Shown: in pieces, positions 36,373 through 56,082 of the stretch | How positions within the stretch are numbered: the stretch's first letter is position 1 | Layout of the letters: every line of letters begins with the position of its first letter | Origin: Bugula neritina | Taxonomy: Eukaryota > Bryozoa > Gymnolaemata > Cheilostomatida > Bugulidae | Assembly: GCA_964035545.1 (NCBI GenBank) | Contig: OZ037770.1 | Location: 12,842,642 to 12,906,641, forward strand | DNA length: 64,000 nt | Direction of reading: 5' to 3' | Notes under the pieces: model-generated | Told to the model about the DNA's origin: nothing | Database searches by the model: none | The model's input: the letters and a program-made list of their open reading frames with translations, nothing else | Translations under genes and position numbers: made by a program

Positions 36373-38328
36373 TATGTGAAATCAGCCAATCATGTAGGAC
36401 TATTCAACTTTCAGTTTGTGGCAGCCAATCAGAATTTCTATTAGTACCATGTTTTCCTATCTGTAACAGACAGTAACTCTACATCTTGTAAAATCACATT
36501 CTGAAACGAAACTTTCTACAAGAAAATCTCTCTGAATGAGTTTCTCATTGAATAAACAGAAGATAATATTTAGAGATCAAAGCTGAGCAAGAATCAACCT
36601 TTGCTACATTATTGTAGACTTCAGATGGTAATAAGATGAGTTGTAATAGTCAATATGAATATGTGATCAATTGACTACTGATAAGACTAACTCTACACAA
36701 GTGTATTCTCAATTATTTGCTGTGAGTATGCTGTCAAGCTGATAATATGCTGTCTGCTACAAAATAAGAAGAATAATGTGAAGTTATAGCTGAACCGTAT
36801 GAGTTTAAATGCAACTATGTTGACTTTGTGTAGAAGTAGAGCTATGCAGTTGTCGACTAGAAATTTCTATGTGCAGATACTGTATGCAAATAAAGGACCC
36901 ACTCTTCAGTGTTACAGTAAAGTATGCCATATAGTATGCAATATACTATACAACATACATGTTGCTACGAAATTAAAAACTTGCTTGAGTTTGTATAACT
37001 TATTCTGAGTTTGTGACTAAACAGCACCAGCTTTTGGGTAGACAATTCTTGTACTATAAAACTCAGATTTAAATACAGCAGTTATTTTTAACATATATTA
37101 TAATATAGTATATATGTAACATAATCTATAGTAATACAGGTAATAAAATAAGTGAAACTGGTGAACACTATTTTCTACAAACCTGAAATATCTCAAAGTC
37201 ACTGAGTAATGTATTCTATGTCTCAGCTGCTAACCACCCCATAGCTATCATTTGATCAGTAAACAGTCACATGATAATATTACAAGCTATGACCACCTGC
37301 CAACCGAAAACATAGCGTTACAGTGAGTACATAATTAAATGTTTTGCCACTGATAAGGGTCAGTTTATTATTCTAAGAGCATTCGATAATATGTGGAGTA
37401 GCTCAATGCTTATCTATAACACATAATAGGACTATAATTGGCTTAGTTTAATAACTATAGCTTGTGACAATAATTATTCTATAAGGTTAAACTGTGTACA
37501 ATTTAGTATGGCTGTAAGAATTCTTATAAATAAACTCAGTAACACCAAGAGCTGAGAGGATATAATTACTCTCTAACTCTCTCAAAAAATAATTAGTAAA
37601 CTACTACTGAAAGTGACACTACCAGTCTTACCTACCTACCTACCTACCTACCTACCTACCTACCTACCTACCTACCTACCTACCTACCTACCTACCACTG
37701 CTATTGTTGCAGCTACCACCACAACCACCACTGCTGTTGCTATTGCTGCTGCTACTACTGCTACAACTACCACTGCTATTGCTACCACCGCTACTGCTGC
37801 TGCTACTGCTACCACGACTGCTACCACTACTGCTACTGCAAGTACTGCTACTGCAAGTACTGCTAATATAAGTACTGCTACTACAAATACTGCTACTGCT
37901 ACTGCAAGTACTGCTGCTGCAAGTTGCTACAGTTGCTGCTGCCGCTGCTGCCTGCTACCACTACCTGCTACTACTATAAGTTACCGGCTACTACTATGGA
38001 TTACTACCACTGGCACCACCACCACTATTATTACTACCACTGCCACCACTAAGTATAATAATAGTCCATGGGTTATCACCATTTCAATATCATTATGAGA
38101 GTGAGTGGGTAAAAATTAACTGAGAGGTGTATTATTACACCTACTTATACTTAGTTTTATAGTTCTATTCATAAAATTACATTTAGATTTACATAATCAT
38201 AATGATAATATAAAATAATAGTATAAGTATCACTAAGATAAACTAAAACACAATACACCGAATGTCACCAATTAAAATTAGTAATCTGCAACGACTACTA
38301 CTACTAGTACTACTACTACTAGTACTAC
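36373..38328. other. Region between caspase copy A and the retrotransposon
   Basis: It contains the presumed promoter and 5' UTR of copy A, which is not resolvable by eye. There follows AT-rich sequence without coding signals, and from 37629 a large microsatellite. The 69-residue plus-strand frame at 36799 has no recognisable features. Confidence 0.6.
37629..38060. repeat. TACC tetranucleotide array followed by CTA/CTG-rich trinucleotide array
   Basis: A pure TACC run spans about 37629-37696. It changes into imperfect GCTACT/ACCACC/GCTGCT repeats to about 38060. The long Thr/Ala-rich frame across it is a by-product of the repeat. Confidence 0.93.
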
Positions 38329-38635
38329 TGTGGTGGCTCGTGGAGCTACCAGCAGCACAGTACGCAGGGTCGCGTAATTGACCCGGAACGATGACAGCCA
38401 ATTAGCGGCTTTAATAGTTAGCAGCAGTAGTAGTTTTCCCGCTGTTAGTCAGTCGAAGTTAGAGTGTTGAATAGTCTAGATGTGTGGAATTATTATTGTA
38501 TTTGTATCGTTTTTTGTAATGTACTCTTGTGTTTAAAATATATACTCGTTCACTCGACTTATCCTGGTGCAGTTCTCTAGCAAGTAATTAGACTCTCTGG
38601 ATCGCATATCAACCCTAATTCTGAAAATTATAACA
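38329..38635 (+). repeat. 5' LTR of the gypsy element
   Basis: It starts TGTGGTGGCTCG and ends AATTATAACA, and matches 45477-45782. By eye the two LTRs differ by seven substitutions and one T-run indel. Those few differences indicate an insertion that is recent but not brand new. Confidence 0.93.
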
Positions 38636-38636
38636 G

Positions 38637-38654
38637 TGGTGGCAGCGGTGGGAT
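38637..38654 (+). other. Primer binding site complementary to tRNA-Leu
   Basis: TGGTGGCAGCGGTGGGAT begins one base after the 5' LTR. It is the complement of the conserved 3' end of animal tRNA-Leu including CCA, as I recall that end. This identifies the likely minus-strand primer of the element. Confidence 0.8.
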
Positions 38655-38668
38655 AGTGCACATCCAAG

Positions 38669-39622
38669 ATGGAGACTGAAAACGCTGGAATGCAACCACC
38701 GGCAGTAGAAGGTGAGCGTAGAGACAATGCTGTAGAGACAATGCCTGTCAACCATGTAATAGAAGAGCGAAGGGTTCCGCGAGAACTAACTGAAGACCGC
38801 TACCGGTTAAAGGCGTCCACCTTCACGGGCGAAAAAGAGGTGGAGCAATTCATCCAAGAGTTTGGCGACGTAATGGACGTCGCCCAGTGGCCCCCTAGGG
38901 TGGCCCTGCTGAAGCTTAGAATGGCATTGATAGACAAAGCCAAGCCTTATGGGCTGGGCGTAGACATCGATAATATCTTTGCTTCTCTGCGGGCCCGCTT
39001 CGGCCTCTCTGCTACAGATGCCCGGGCCCGACTGCAAAGGTTGCGGCGTGATCCCCGCACCCCGCTGCGGGAACATGCCGCCGCGGTTATGAAGCTGGCA
39101 CAGATCGCATACAGCGACTTGCTCCCAGTCAACCGCTAGAGGTATACCCTTGACGCCTTCATAGCATCTGTCGACGATCTGGGTCTCCACCACCAGTTTC
39201 TAGCTAGGGGAGTCACCACCGTCGAAGATGCTCTGACAGAGGGGGAAGCTTACCTCCTAGCCAATCAGATGCATAAAAGTCGCAGAAACTCCCGCCAAGT
39301 GGAGGTAGACCGCGCGGACACGGCAGCGGGACGAGAGGAGGAAACCTCCGCAACGGCTGCCGTGGCTCAGTTAGCGACGGCATCGAAAGTCACTCAACTG
39401 ACAGACATGCTGGCCAAACTGATAGCAACACTGACACCCCAAACCCCAGTAGGTACCGCCACTGAGCCCGTGCAGCTACCGGCGCCGCCACCGGGGGAAA
39501 CGGTCAGTTTTTGCTGGGAATGCGGAAATCAAGGACATTTTCGCAGGTACTGTCTCTACCTAACTCCGGGGTTAAACTACCGCGGCCCGCAGATGTTCCC
39601 ACCTCTTGCGGGCCGGCGATGA
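38669..39622 (+). pseudogene. Gypsy gag, interrupted by an in-frame TAG
   Basis: The frame opens with METENAGMQPP and continues through a capsid-like region (FTGEKEVEQFIQEF) to a CCHC zinc knuckle, CWECGNQGHFRRYC (C-X2-C-X4-H-X4-C), typical of a nucleocapsid. A TAG at 39137-39139 splits the frame after LLPVNR, and the same frame then continues to a TGA at 39620-39622. The stop lies well before the knuckle, so a full Gag would not be made without readthrough. Confidence 0.88.
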
Positions 39623-40090
39623 AACCTCCAGGGAAGAAGAAACGCAGGTCACCCAGACAGGTGCCGCGTGCTGGCAACCAACAGTAGCAACAGCCGCGAC
39701 GGACCAACAAGGGGCTCCGCCCCGCCGCTGCCTTTTTCGTGCCCCTCCACAATCGATTCGACGGGCTACCAGCCCAAGAATCCGGATGGGAGCCAGCAAA
39801 GGTAGCCGGAAATCTAGCCTCGGCACCTTCGAGGTCCACTTACGGCCATCCCAAGAGACCTCCTTCGCGACCCAAAGCGAGGGAGGTACTCCCTGCGAGA
39901 GTAAGGCCTGAAGAGAGAGTTCAGGTGCAGCCCCATGGGAACAGCTATTTCTTGCCCGGTAAATTGGAAGGCAAAGCTGTTACTTTTCTCATTGATTCAG
40001 GCTGTACCACGAACCTCCTAAGCCGCCAACTCTTCGACACCCTCAGTGCTAGGGTCAGGGACGAGATGGAACCATACGGGGGGGGGGGAG
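39623..40090 (+). pseudogene. Gypsy protease region
   Basis: The aspartic protease signature FLIDSGCTTNLLS lies near 39988-40030. The frame is -1 relative to gag, as often seen at gag-pol borders. It runs into a run of eleven Gs at 40078-40088, after which the frame holding the rest of the protease and the reverse transcriptase is different. The frame change at the G run breaks continuity with downstream pol. Confidence 0.8.
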
Positions 40091-42181
40091 TATGGCACCC
40101 TAGCTGACGGGTCATGCCTTCCCTTCTATGGTATAATTGAGCTGACGGGACGAGTCCGTGATCAAACGATCCAAGAGACGTCTATCGTCAGTCAGCTCAA
40201 GGAGGACGCCATCCTCGGGATGCCATTCCTAAAATGGCACGGATGTCACATCGATTTTAGTAAATCTGCGATGGTGATGTCCGGGCGGGAACTCGCCTGC
40301 GTCGACAAGTTTGGCCGCCCTTTGGTGGGAGGGGTGCGGGTGGTACGCAACCGTACCATACCAGGCCGCTCCCGGGCTACCATTCACTGCAGGGTGAACA
40401 ATAGCCGGATCTCTGGACTCGGGGTAGTCGAAGGCGCGCACGAAAGGATCCAACTTGCCAGCAGTCTAAATCAGCTGACTGAGCAAGGGGAGATCTTGGT
40501 GCAGTGCGTCAACCCCTTTACCGAGTCTGTCAAGCTTCCGGCTGGGTCTATGCTGGGCCGTTTTCACTCTGTTCAGGAGGAGGACGTGGGCCCGTTGCTG
40601 GGTGATGCGACGGAGGCATCCTCTCGGTGCCCTACTCAAGGGCGAAGGACAGTCCCAGCACATCTCCGGGAGTTATATGAAACAGCCTGTGGCGGCTGCG
40701 CGAGTAACAAAGAACGCCAAGCTATGGCGAAGTTGCTACGCGACTACGGTGATGTGTTCAGCAGCGAAGATCATGACGTGGGGCTGACTGGAGTTGTCAG
40801 ACACGAAATACCGCTGACTGCAAGGACAGTCCCTATTCGGCAACTCACACGCCGGCTGGGGCCGGAGAAAGAGAAGGAGGTTAGCCAACAAGTACGGGAT
40901 CTTCTGGATCGCGGCCTCATAGAGCCCGCCCATAGTGCGTGGAGCTCGCCGGTCGTACTGGTCCGGAAGAAAGATGGCAGTTGGCGGTTCTGTGTGGATT
41001 ACCGCAAACTCAATAGCGTAACCATACAGGACGCCTACTCTCTACCTCGTATTGACGAGTCATTGGATGCCCTAGCCGGCAGCAAGTACTTCAGTACGTT
41101 AGACTTGCTGAGTGGCTACTGGCAAGTCCCTCTGAGTCCCGACGCCCAGGAGAAAGCGGCGTTTATCACACGGGACGATTTGTGGAAGTGGAAGGTGTTG
41201 CCTTTCGGGTTAACCTCCGCTCCAGCCACCTTCCAGAGGTTGATGGAGCAAGTCCTCAGCGGGCTCCATTGGAAGACACTGCTGATCTACCTCGATGATG
41301 TCATCGTGATCTCCCCAGACTTCGAGACGCATGTCAGTCGTCTGCAGGAGGTCTTCGAGAGGCTCCAAGGTGCCGGTCTTAAGCTCAAACCTTTCAAGTG
41401 CGCTCTATTGCAGCCGGAGGTCAAGTACCTGGGGCACGTTGTCGGTCGAAACGGCGTGGCAACGGATCTCGAAAAGGTACGGGCGATAGAAGACTGGGTC
41501 ACCCCCTAAGACTTGACCGGACTTCGGGCTTTCTTGGGGCTGGTAAGGTATTACAGGCAATACATACCAGAATTTGCGAGCATAGCGCAGCCATTAAACC
41601 GGCTCATCGCAAAGGGGGTGACGTGGCAGTGGACCCCAGTCGAACAAGGAGCGTTCGACCGCCTCAAGGGTTGCCTACTAACGGCGCCCATCTTGGTCTA
41701 CCCAGACCCCACTCTGGAGTACATCCTCGACACTGACGCCAGTGACCAAAATGTTGGCGCTGTGCTGTCTCAAGTGCAGAAAGGCCGAGAGGTAATAGTA
41801 GCCTACTACAGCAAGTCTCTCTCACCCACTGAACGAAATTACTGCATTACCCGCAAGGAGCTGCTGGCAGTAATCAAGTCAGTGAAGCACTTCAGATCAT
41901 ACTTATACGGCAGGAAGTTCCGGCTGCGTACGGATCATGCCTCGCTGATCTGGTTGTGCAAGAGAGCAGAGCCCTCTAGTCAGGTCGCCCAGTGGCTCGA
42001 AATCCTAGCTGAATTCTCGTACCGGATCGAACATCGGCCGGGCAAGAGACACAGCAATGCGGATGGTTTGAGCCGCCGACCTGATGGAGGTTGCAAACAG
42101 TGTCTCAACATCGAGAGGAGGGACGGAGGTTTCCCTGCGATGCGAGTTGGAGACATTAGCTCACCACGGAGCACCGTTTGA
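40090..42181 (+). pseudogene. Gypsy reverse transcriptase and RNase H region
   Basis: Reverse transcriptase motifs are clear: WSSPVVLVRKKDGSWRFCVD, YFSTLDLLSGYWQ, FGLTSAPATFQ and the catalytic YLDD (near 41288-41300), then the thumb (KYLGHVV). A TAA at 41507-41509 interrupts the connection, and the same frame resumes with FLGLVRYYRQYIPEF. RNase H follows with DTDASDQNVGAVLSQ, the ELLAVIKSVKHFR segment and LRTDHASL. Near 42080-42180 the frame shifts, so the spacer before integrase is read in another frame (42084-42461). Confidence 0.9.
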
Positions 42182-42477
42182 CTGGGACCAGGGTCAACTC
42201 AGGCAGGAGGTTGACGAGTCCCCGGAGGTTGTACAGAACCTCCGCGCCAATCCTGTACTGGCCGATAATGTCCAGGAGCTGAAGAAGCTCCAAGAGGAGT
42301 TGCCTGGGGTAGTGGCAGACATATATCGGGCCAAAAAGGACGGGCGACGACCCAGGGAGGAACGCATACGGCAGGGATGCGCCGAGTTCCGGCTACTCTG
42401 CCAGCGTTGGGACTCGCTGAGGATCGGGCAGGATGGTCTGCCCCAGTGCCATACGCTGTGAGTTAATCTAGGACACT

Positions 42478-44092
42478 CACAAACAGGCCCACGCAGGGGT
42501 CAAGAGAGTGATCTCCAAATTACAACTCCGGTGGTATTGGCCCAAAATGGGGCGGGATGTCCGGCTCAGAGTAAAGCAGTGCGAAATCTGCCAGGCCAGC
42601 AAGCATGGCCGTCTCCCTGGTGAAGCGGGACGGCGGAGGCTATATGCTGGCAGGCCGTGGCAAGTGGTAGCTGTTGACCTGGTCGGACCCATGCCCCTGA
42701 CCCCCAGAGACAATAGTTGGATCTTAGTACTGACCGACCACTTTACTAGGTGGGCAGATGCTCTGGCTATCCCAGATGCGTCAGCCCCAACAGTGGCCAG
42801 GACGCTAGACCAACATGTATTGTTATTTCGGGCTCCCCAAACAGATACACTCTGATCAAGGCGCTCAGTTCCAGTCTCAACTGATAAGCGACCTTTGCCG
42901 CCTCTGGGGAGTAAATCAGAGCAGGACCACCCCCTACCACCCTCAAGGTAATGGGGTGGTGGAGCGCAACAACCGGATGCTAGGTGATGCGCTCCGGAGT
43001 CTCCTCCTTGGACGCAGCCAAGAGGAATGGGACAAGGTGTTGCCGCAAGTCATGCGTGCATACCGTAGCACCCCACACACCAGTACTGGTGAGACCCCAA
43101 ACCTCTTGATGCTTGGGAGAGAGACCCGCGTCCCTGACCATCTCACCTACCACGTTCCAGAGCTAGACAACTCGATTCACGAGTATGCCAGTGAACTAGT
43201 GGAACGAATGAAGGCCGCACACGATATACTGCATGAACAGCAGTGGAAGGTGTGACACGAAGATTCCGAGGAACCACCCCTCTATCAAACGGGAGATAAG
43301 GTGTGGATGGTCAATTACCGTAGGCGTCGCGGACAGGCGGCTAAGTTACAGCCTAAGTTCGTGGGACCCTACGTGATCGTCGAGGCTATGCCCAACCATA
43401 CGTACAAGATTGAGCGTTCAGGACAGGTGTCTATCCAGAATGAGTCTCGCTTAAAGCCGTATTGGGCTAGCCCCGACGCGGTGGGAGAAGCTCCCCCCCC
43501 GTTGTTGGAGCCCAGGAGGCAGACAACAACGCGTGGGCGACGGCGGCAGGGACCTGAATATGAAGTGGTCATACCGGGGGAGGAAGAATTGGTGAGAGAT
43601 GAGCGACTGCTTTTACCATCAGAAGCGTGTCCGCCACCGCCAAATCTGATTCCACCACTTCCAGAAACCGAGCCGGTTCCGGAAGTGCAAACCCCCATGG
43701 AGGGAGGGGCTCCATCCGGAGAACCAGAAGACATGACCACTAACGGTGAAGTAGAGACGCCACCAGAGGCCCCTACTAATACACCGACGAGTGCGTCACC
43801 TCCCCTAGAGCGGGGACAACATACGAGGCAACCCCCCGCATATTTGAAGGACTTCGTATGCGACTGCGTTAAAAGCGGCGCGTATGAAAGTCTAGGGAAA
43901 AACCGTACGAGAAAAGTATCGAGCAAATGTGGGAGTTGTCAACACCACGAAAATGTCAACTTTTGTATCGGCAGAAATAGAAACAAAATTCATCCGCCGG
44001 GTGCACAAAGTCTTAATCACGCACCCCAACCACGTTGCTCGATCTTTTCATACGCTGATGCAGTCAAGAGTAGACGTGTTCCTAATCAGTAG
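42478..44092 (+). pseudogene. Gypsy integrase and C-terminal region
   Basis: The zinc-binding module has HKQAH and CEIC, though its upstream part is damaged around 42461-42478. The catalytic core shows the D,D,E residues in VDLVGP, HSDQGAQF and GNGVVERNNR. A frameshift at about 42815-42840 lies between the first and second aspartates. A TGA at 43253-43255 then interrupts the frame, which continues with GDKVWM and a GPY/F-type KFVGPY motif and a proline-rich tail to 44092. No chromodomain was recognised. Confidence 0.85.
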
Positions 44093-44372
44093 TCCAAACC
44101 ATTTCACAAATTCAGTATGTCTTACGACAACAGATCGTGGGGTGAGTTAACTATATCTTGATATGGAAACTAGATTGCATCACTCAGCTCCGACTCACTG
44201 AGTCAAATGAGCTGGAGATAGGCTAGTGAACTACCGTGGTAAGAACTCAGTTTGACTTAGAGATTTTATAATCTCATTGCAATACGTGTTCTATCTGACT
44301 ATTCACTACCATAAATCTCTACGAGGTAACTGAACGAGAAGTTGCCAGGCTATTCAAGCCGACAACACTGCA

Positions 44373-45189
44373 GTGTATTATACTAACGCTGTTGAAACTC
44401 TTTCAGGTTACACTCGACCCGTTACAACCAGGGTACGGGATAGAGCACTTCCCGCTCCGCATCCTGAGGAGTATACCAATGGTGACCGGCCCGAGCTACT
44501 GCGCCGCCGTTGGCGGTGGGTGTCGCCGGAGACAGAGGAGCAGATAGAAACAGCCTGGGGATCCAAAAGAAAGGACGCGGTGCCAGATTTGTGACGAGGA
44601 GTGCGCCTCTCACCGCTCCTTGAAGCTGCATGTCAACGCCCATCTATTGCTCACGTTCTGCCCCTGTGGATATAACGACGTCTACCCCTACCCCGTTACC
44701 AGACATCAGGCGACGGGCTGTTTCTCCGAAGAGAATTATGTGGTGGATGCCAAACTCTATCCAGAATTCTTAACTCTGATACGACCTCTAGTGAAGAAGG
44801 CAATGTTGTTGGCCGTCCTGACCTCGGGCTTCCAACGCGTACTAGACTACGCCAGGCAGCAATCTCCATTGGTGTCCGACCGCCCTCAGATTGCGTATAC
44901 CCCCGAAGAGTTTTCCTATCCTGAAGAAGGAGAAGTCTTCCCTACCCCGACGAAGAGACGGACCCGGTCTCCAAGTCCCCCTCTTCGTCGCAGACGGACA
45001 CCGTCCCCAGACTCTGCTCGCCTGGCCACAGTAGAGGAACGCCTCCTCCGACTGCAGGCTGAGTTTACCCAGTTAGCACCAGATCTGCTTAATACCACGA
45101 CGGGACTCTTTCAGCTAAAAGGCTCGGTGGGCCGGATTAAAAAGAAATTACGTACATGCCAGGCCAAACATGGGCGTGCCCAACACTGA
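44373..45189 (+). pseudogene. Extra gypsy ORF after pol with zinc fingers and a basic/coiled region
   Basis: Two overlapping frames appear to be one gene broken by a frameshift near 44575-44594. The first (44373-44594) is basic and ends in ETEEQIETAW. The second, open from about 44581 to 45189, starts with a classical C2H2 finger (CQIC, 12 residues, HVNAH) and has a second Cys/His cluster, CPCGY to HQATGC. It continues with an Arg/Ser/Pro-rich stretch (TKRRTRSPSPPLRRRR) and a likely coiled coil (VEERLLRLQAEFTQL). There is no membrane segment, so it does not look like an envelope protein. A pyrimidine-rich 3' splice site at about 44399-44406 lies just upstream, which could allow expression from a spliced transcript. 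Function is unknown. Confidence 0.65.
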
Positions 45190-45465
45190 CTCTGGTTCTG
45201 TTGCCCGGAATGATCCACAAGCCTCGTCCTCTTGGGAGACCCAAGACTATCGTGCAAATGCTTGACTGCTCGACAGCCGATTCCTTGTCCAATACCACAA
45301 CTAGCCGGTATTCTATAGCTGGCCAATTGTATGTGACCTGCTGTTATAATGACTCTGTCTGTTATTATGTATCTTTATATGTGTTATGTATTTTCTTTTG
45401 GTCTACTGATGTATGTGGTTAATGATGAACGTTTTTTTTATATATCAGAAAGAGGGCTTTCTGCT

Positions 45466-45476
45466 GGTGGGGGCGG
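45466..45476 (+). other. Polypurine-like tract before the 3' LTR
   Basis: A GGTGGGGGCGG run immediately precedes the 3' LTR, in the position expected for plus-strand priming. It carries one T and one C, so it is not a perfect purine run. Confidence 0.6.
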
Positions 45477-45782
45477 TGTGGTGGCTCGTGGAGCTACCAG
45501 CAGCACAGTACGCAGGGTCGCGTAATTGACCCGGAACAATGACAGCCAATTAGCGGCTTTAATAGTTAGCAGCAGTAGTAGTTTTCCCGCTGTTAGTCAG
45601 TCGAAGTTAGAGTGTTGAATAGTCTAGATGTGTGTAATTATTAATGTATTTGTATCGTTTTTGTAATGTACTCTTGTGTTTAAAATATATACTCGATCAC
45701 TTAACTTATCCTGGTGTAGTTCTCTAGCAAGTAATTAGACTCTCTGGATCGCATATCAACCCTAATTCTGAAAATTATAACA
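45477..45782 (+). repeat. 3' LTR of the gypsy element
   Basis: This is the direct repeat of 38329-38635. It follows the G-rich tract at 45466-45476 and is followed by CTACTACTA microsatellite sequence that continues the pre-insertion repeat. Confidence 0.93.
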
Positions 45783-47125
45783 CTACTACTACTAGTACTA
45801 GTAACTAGTGAATAATAATAATCATCATCATCAGTAAATGACCAAATCAAAATGAGTAATGAGATGTCACTTAAACCCTAGGAATAGGTTTACCATCTAC
45901 TTCCAGTAAAAACAATTTCAGAAGTTTAAGTTGAAGCTTCTGTTAAAATAAATGTTAAAATAAGCTTTTGAAATGAGGATTGACTTTCACTTTGAGAAAG
46001 AGCATAAATAAGGCATAATTTGAATGGCTTATGCTGAACAAGAACTTACCAAAAAATTTGATACAAAGATCTCTACAATGCAAACACTTGCTATGCAAAG
46101 TTGATTCGAAAAAGTGGGTCGCCAATTTAAAATTAATGATTACAAATCAACACAGCCGACATCGAAGCTGAACCAAAAACTGCAGCTGATGTGGGGTGAC
46201 GCCTCCTTACAGTACAAAGTACAGTGCACTGACTTGCCATCTGAAATAACGTACTTTGTTCGATGTTATAAGAGGCGCAAAATATCTTTTCCGTCGATCT
46301 TTTTTCTGAATAAAAGACATGAGGTGATAACTTCTCATTAACATTTCACAAAATCTGCTATTTATAGTATGTAATTGAGGAAAATCGCAGAACTAAAATT
46401 TTCATATCTAGTCCCATGAAGTAAGAGAATAGTGCAAATGGCTGAATCCAAGCCAAAATGTAGGCTGGTCAATGGAATCTCAATTTCGCAATCTACATTT
46501 TAATTGCAAGTAAATAGTGGTTGTGGAGCAAGAATAATACTGTGGGAAAATTATAATTCGAAAATACAAAAAAGCCGAGAAACTAAAGTTTATTGGAGTT
46601 GAAATTTGAGAGAGAAAACATGGTCAAGCCAATTATTATGAAAATTACATGAAAACGTAAGCAGAGATAGTTTGAGTATTGTGTAAATGCAGTTTTTCAA
46701 TCAATTTAAAAAAAATATTGTTTTTTATTCTGAAAAATAGCATAAACTTGACAGCCTCAAAAACAGCATAACAGTGTGATATAAAGAAAAGTATTCATAA
46801 ACTAGCAGCATTATAATACAGCCTTGATATAATTATAAAAAGTTGTGGTTAAATGCATCTATATATAAGAGTAATGTGAAAATAAAGAGCTGTATAATCC
46901 TTGCACATTACTTTGTATTGAAAATCATAATCTTGAAATAGTTTGTGCTAGTAGCACGCAGAGCAAACAGTGTCATTTACATTATACATAATATAAATGG
47001 CAGCATTATAAACACAGCTGATAGTTATTTTCTCTTGCAGAAACCTACACGCTGTCTACTAGCAAACCTATAGAAAAAAGACATTTTACAGAAATATTGC
47101 TAGTGAGTTAGACTGTAACTAAGAG
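45783..47125. other. Region between the retrotransposon and caspase copy B
   Basis: CTA-rich microsatellite remnants reach to about 45835, then AT-rich sequence with no gene found. A complementary AATAAA near 46722-46727 could be the poly(A) signal of copy B. The short plus-strand frame at 46114 has no supporting features. Confidence 0.55.

Positions 47126-56082
<8,957 letters not shown>

Larger units (their letters stand above)
38329..45782 (+). mobile_element. Ty3/gypsy LTR retrotransposon, nearly full length, inactive
   Basis: The element is bounded by 307- and 306-bp direct LTRs (TG...CA). It has a tRNA-Leu primer site, gag with a zinc knuckle, then protease, reverse transcriptase, RNase H and integrase in Ty3/gypsy order, a GPY/F-type tail, an extra zinc-finger reading frame and a polypurine tract. 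It is inserted in a CTA-rich microsatellite; CTAC flanks both ends, so the target-site duplication is probably 4 bp but is ambiguous in the repeat. The interior is much richer in G and C than the host DNA. At least three in-frame stops (39137, 41507, 43253) and several frameshifts interrupt the proteins, so it should not be able to move on its own. It separates the two Roc-COR-caspase genes. Confidence 0.95.

Noticed and set aside
37613-38098. 161-codon Thr/Ala-rich open frame
   Set aside because: It follows the TACC and CTA/CTG repeat exactly and has no splice or family support.
44373-45189. Envelope gene of the gypsy element
   Set aside because: No signal peptide, membrane segment or glycosylation-rich pattern; zinc fingers and a coiled coil instead.
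46114-46341. 75-residue plus-strand frame downstream of caspase copy B
   Set aside because: No domain, no splice context and no similarity to the neighbouring genes.
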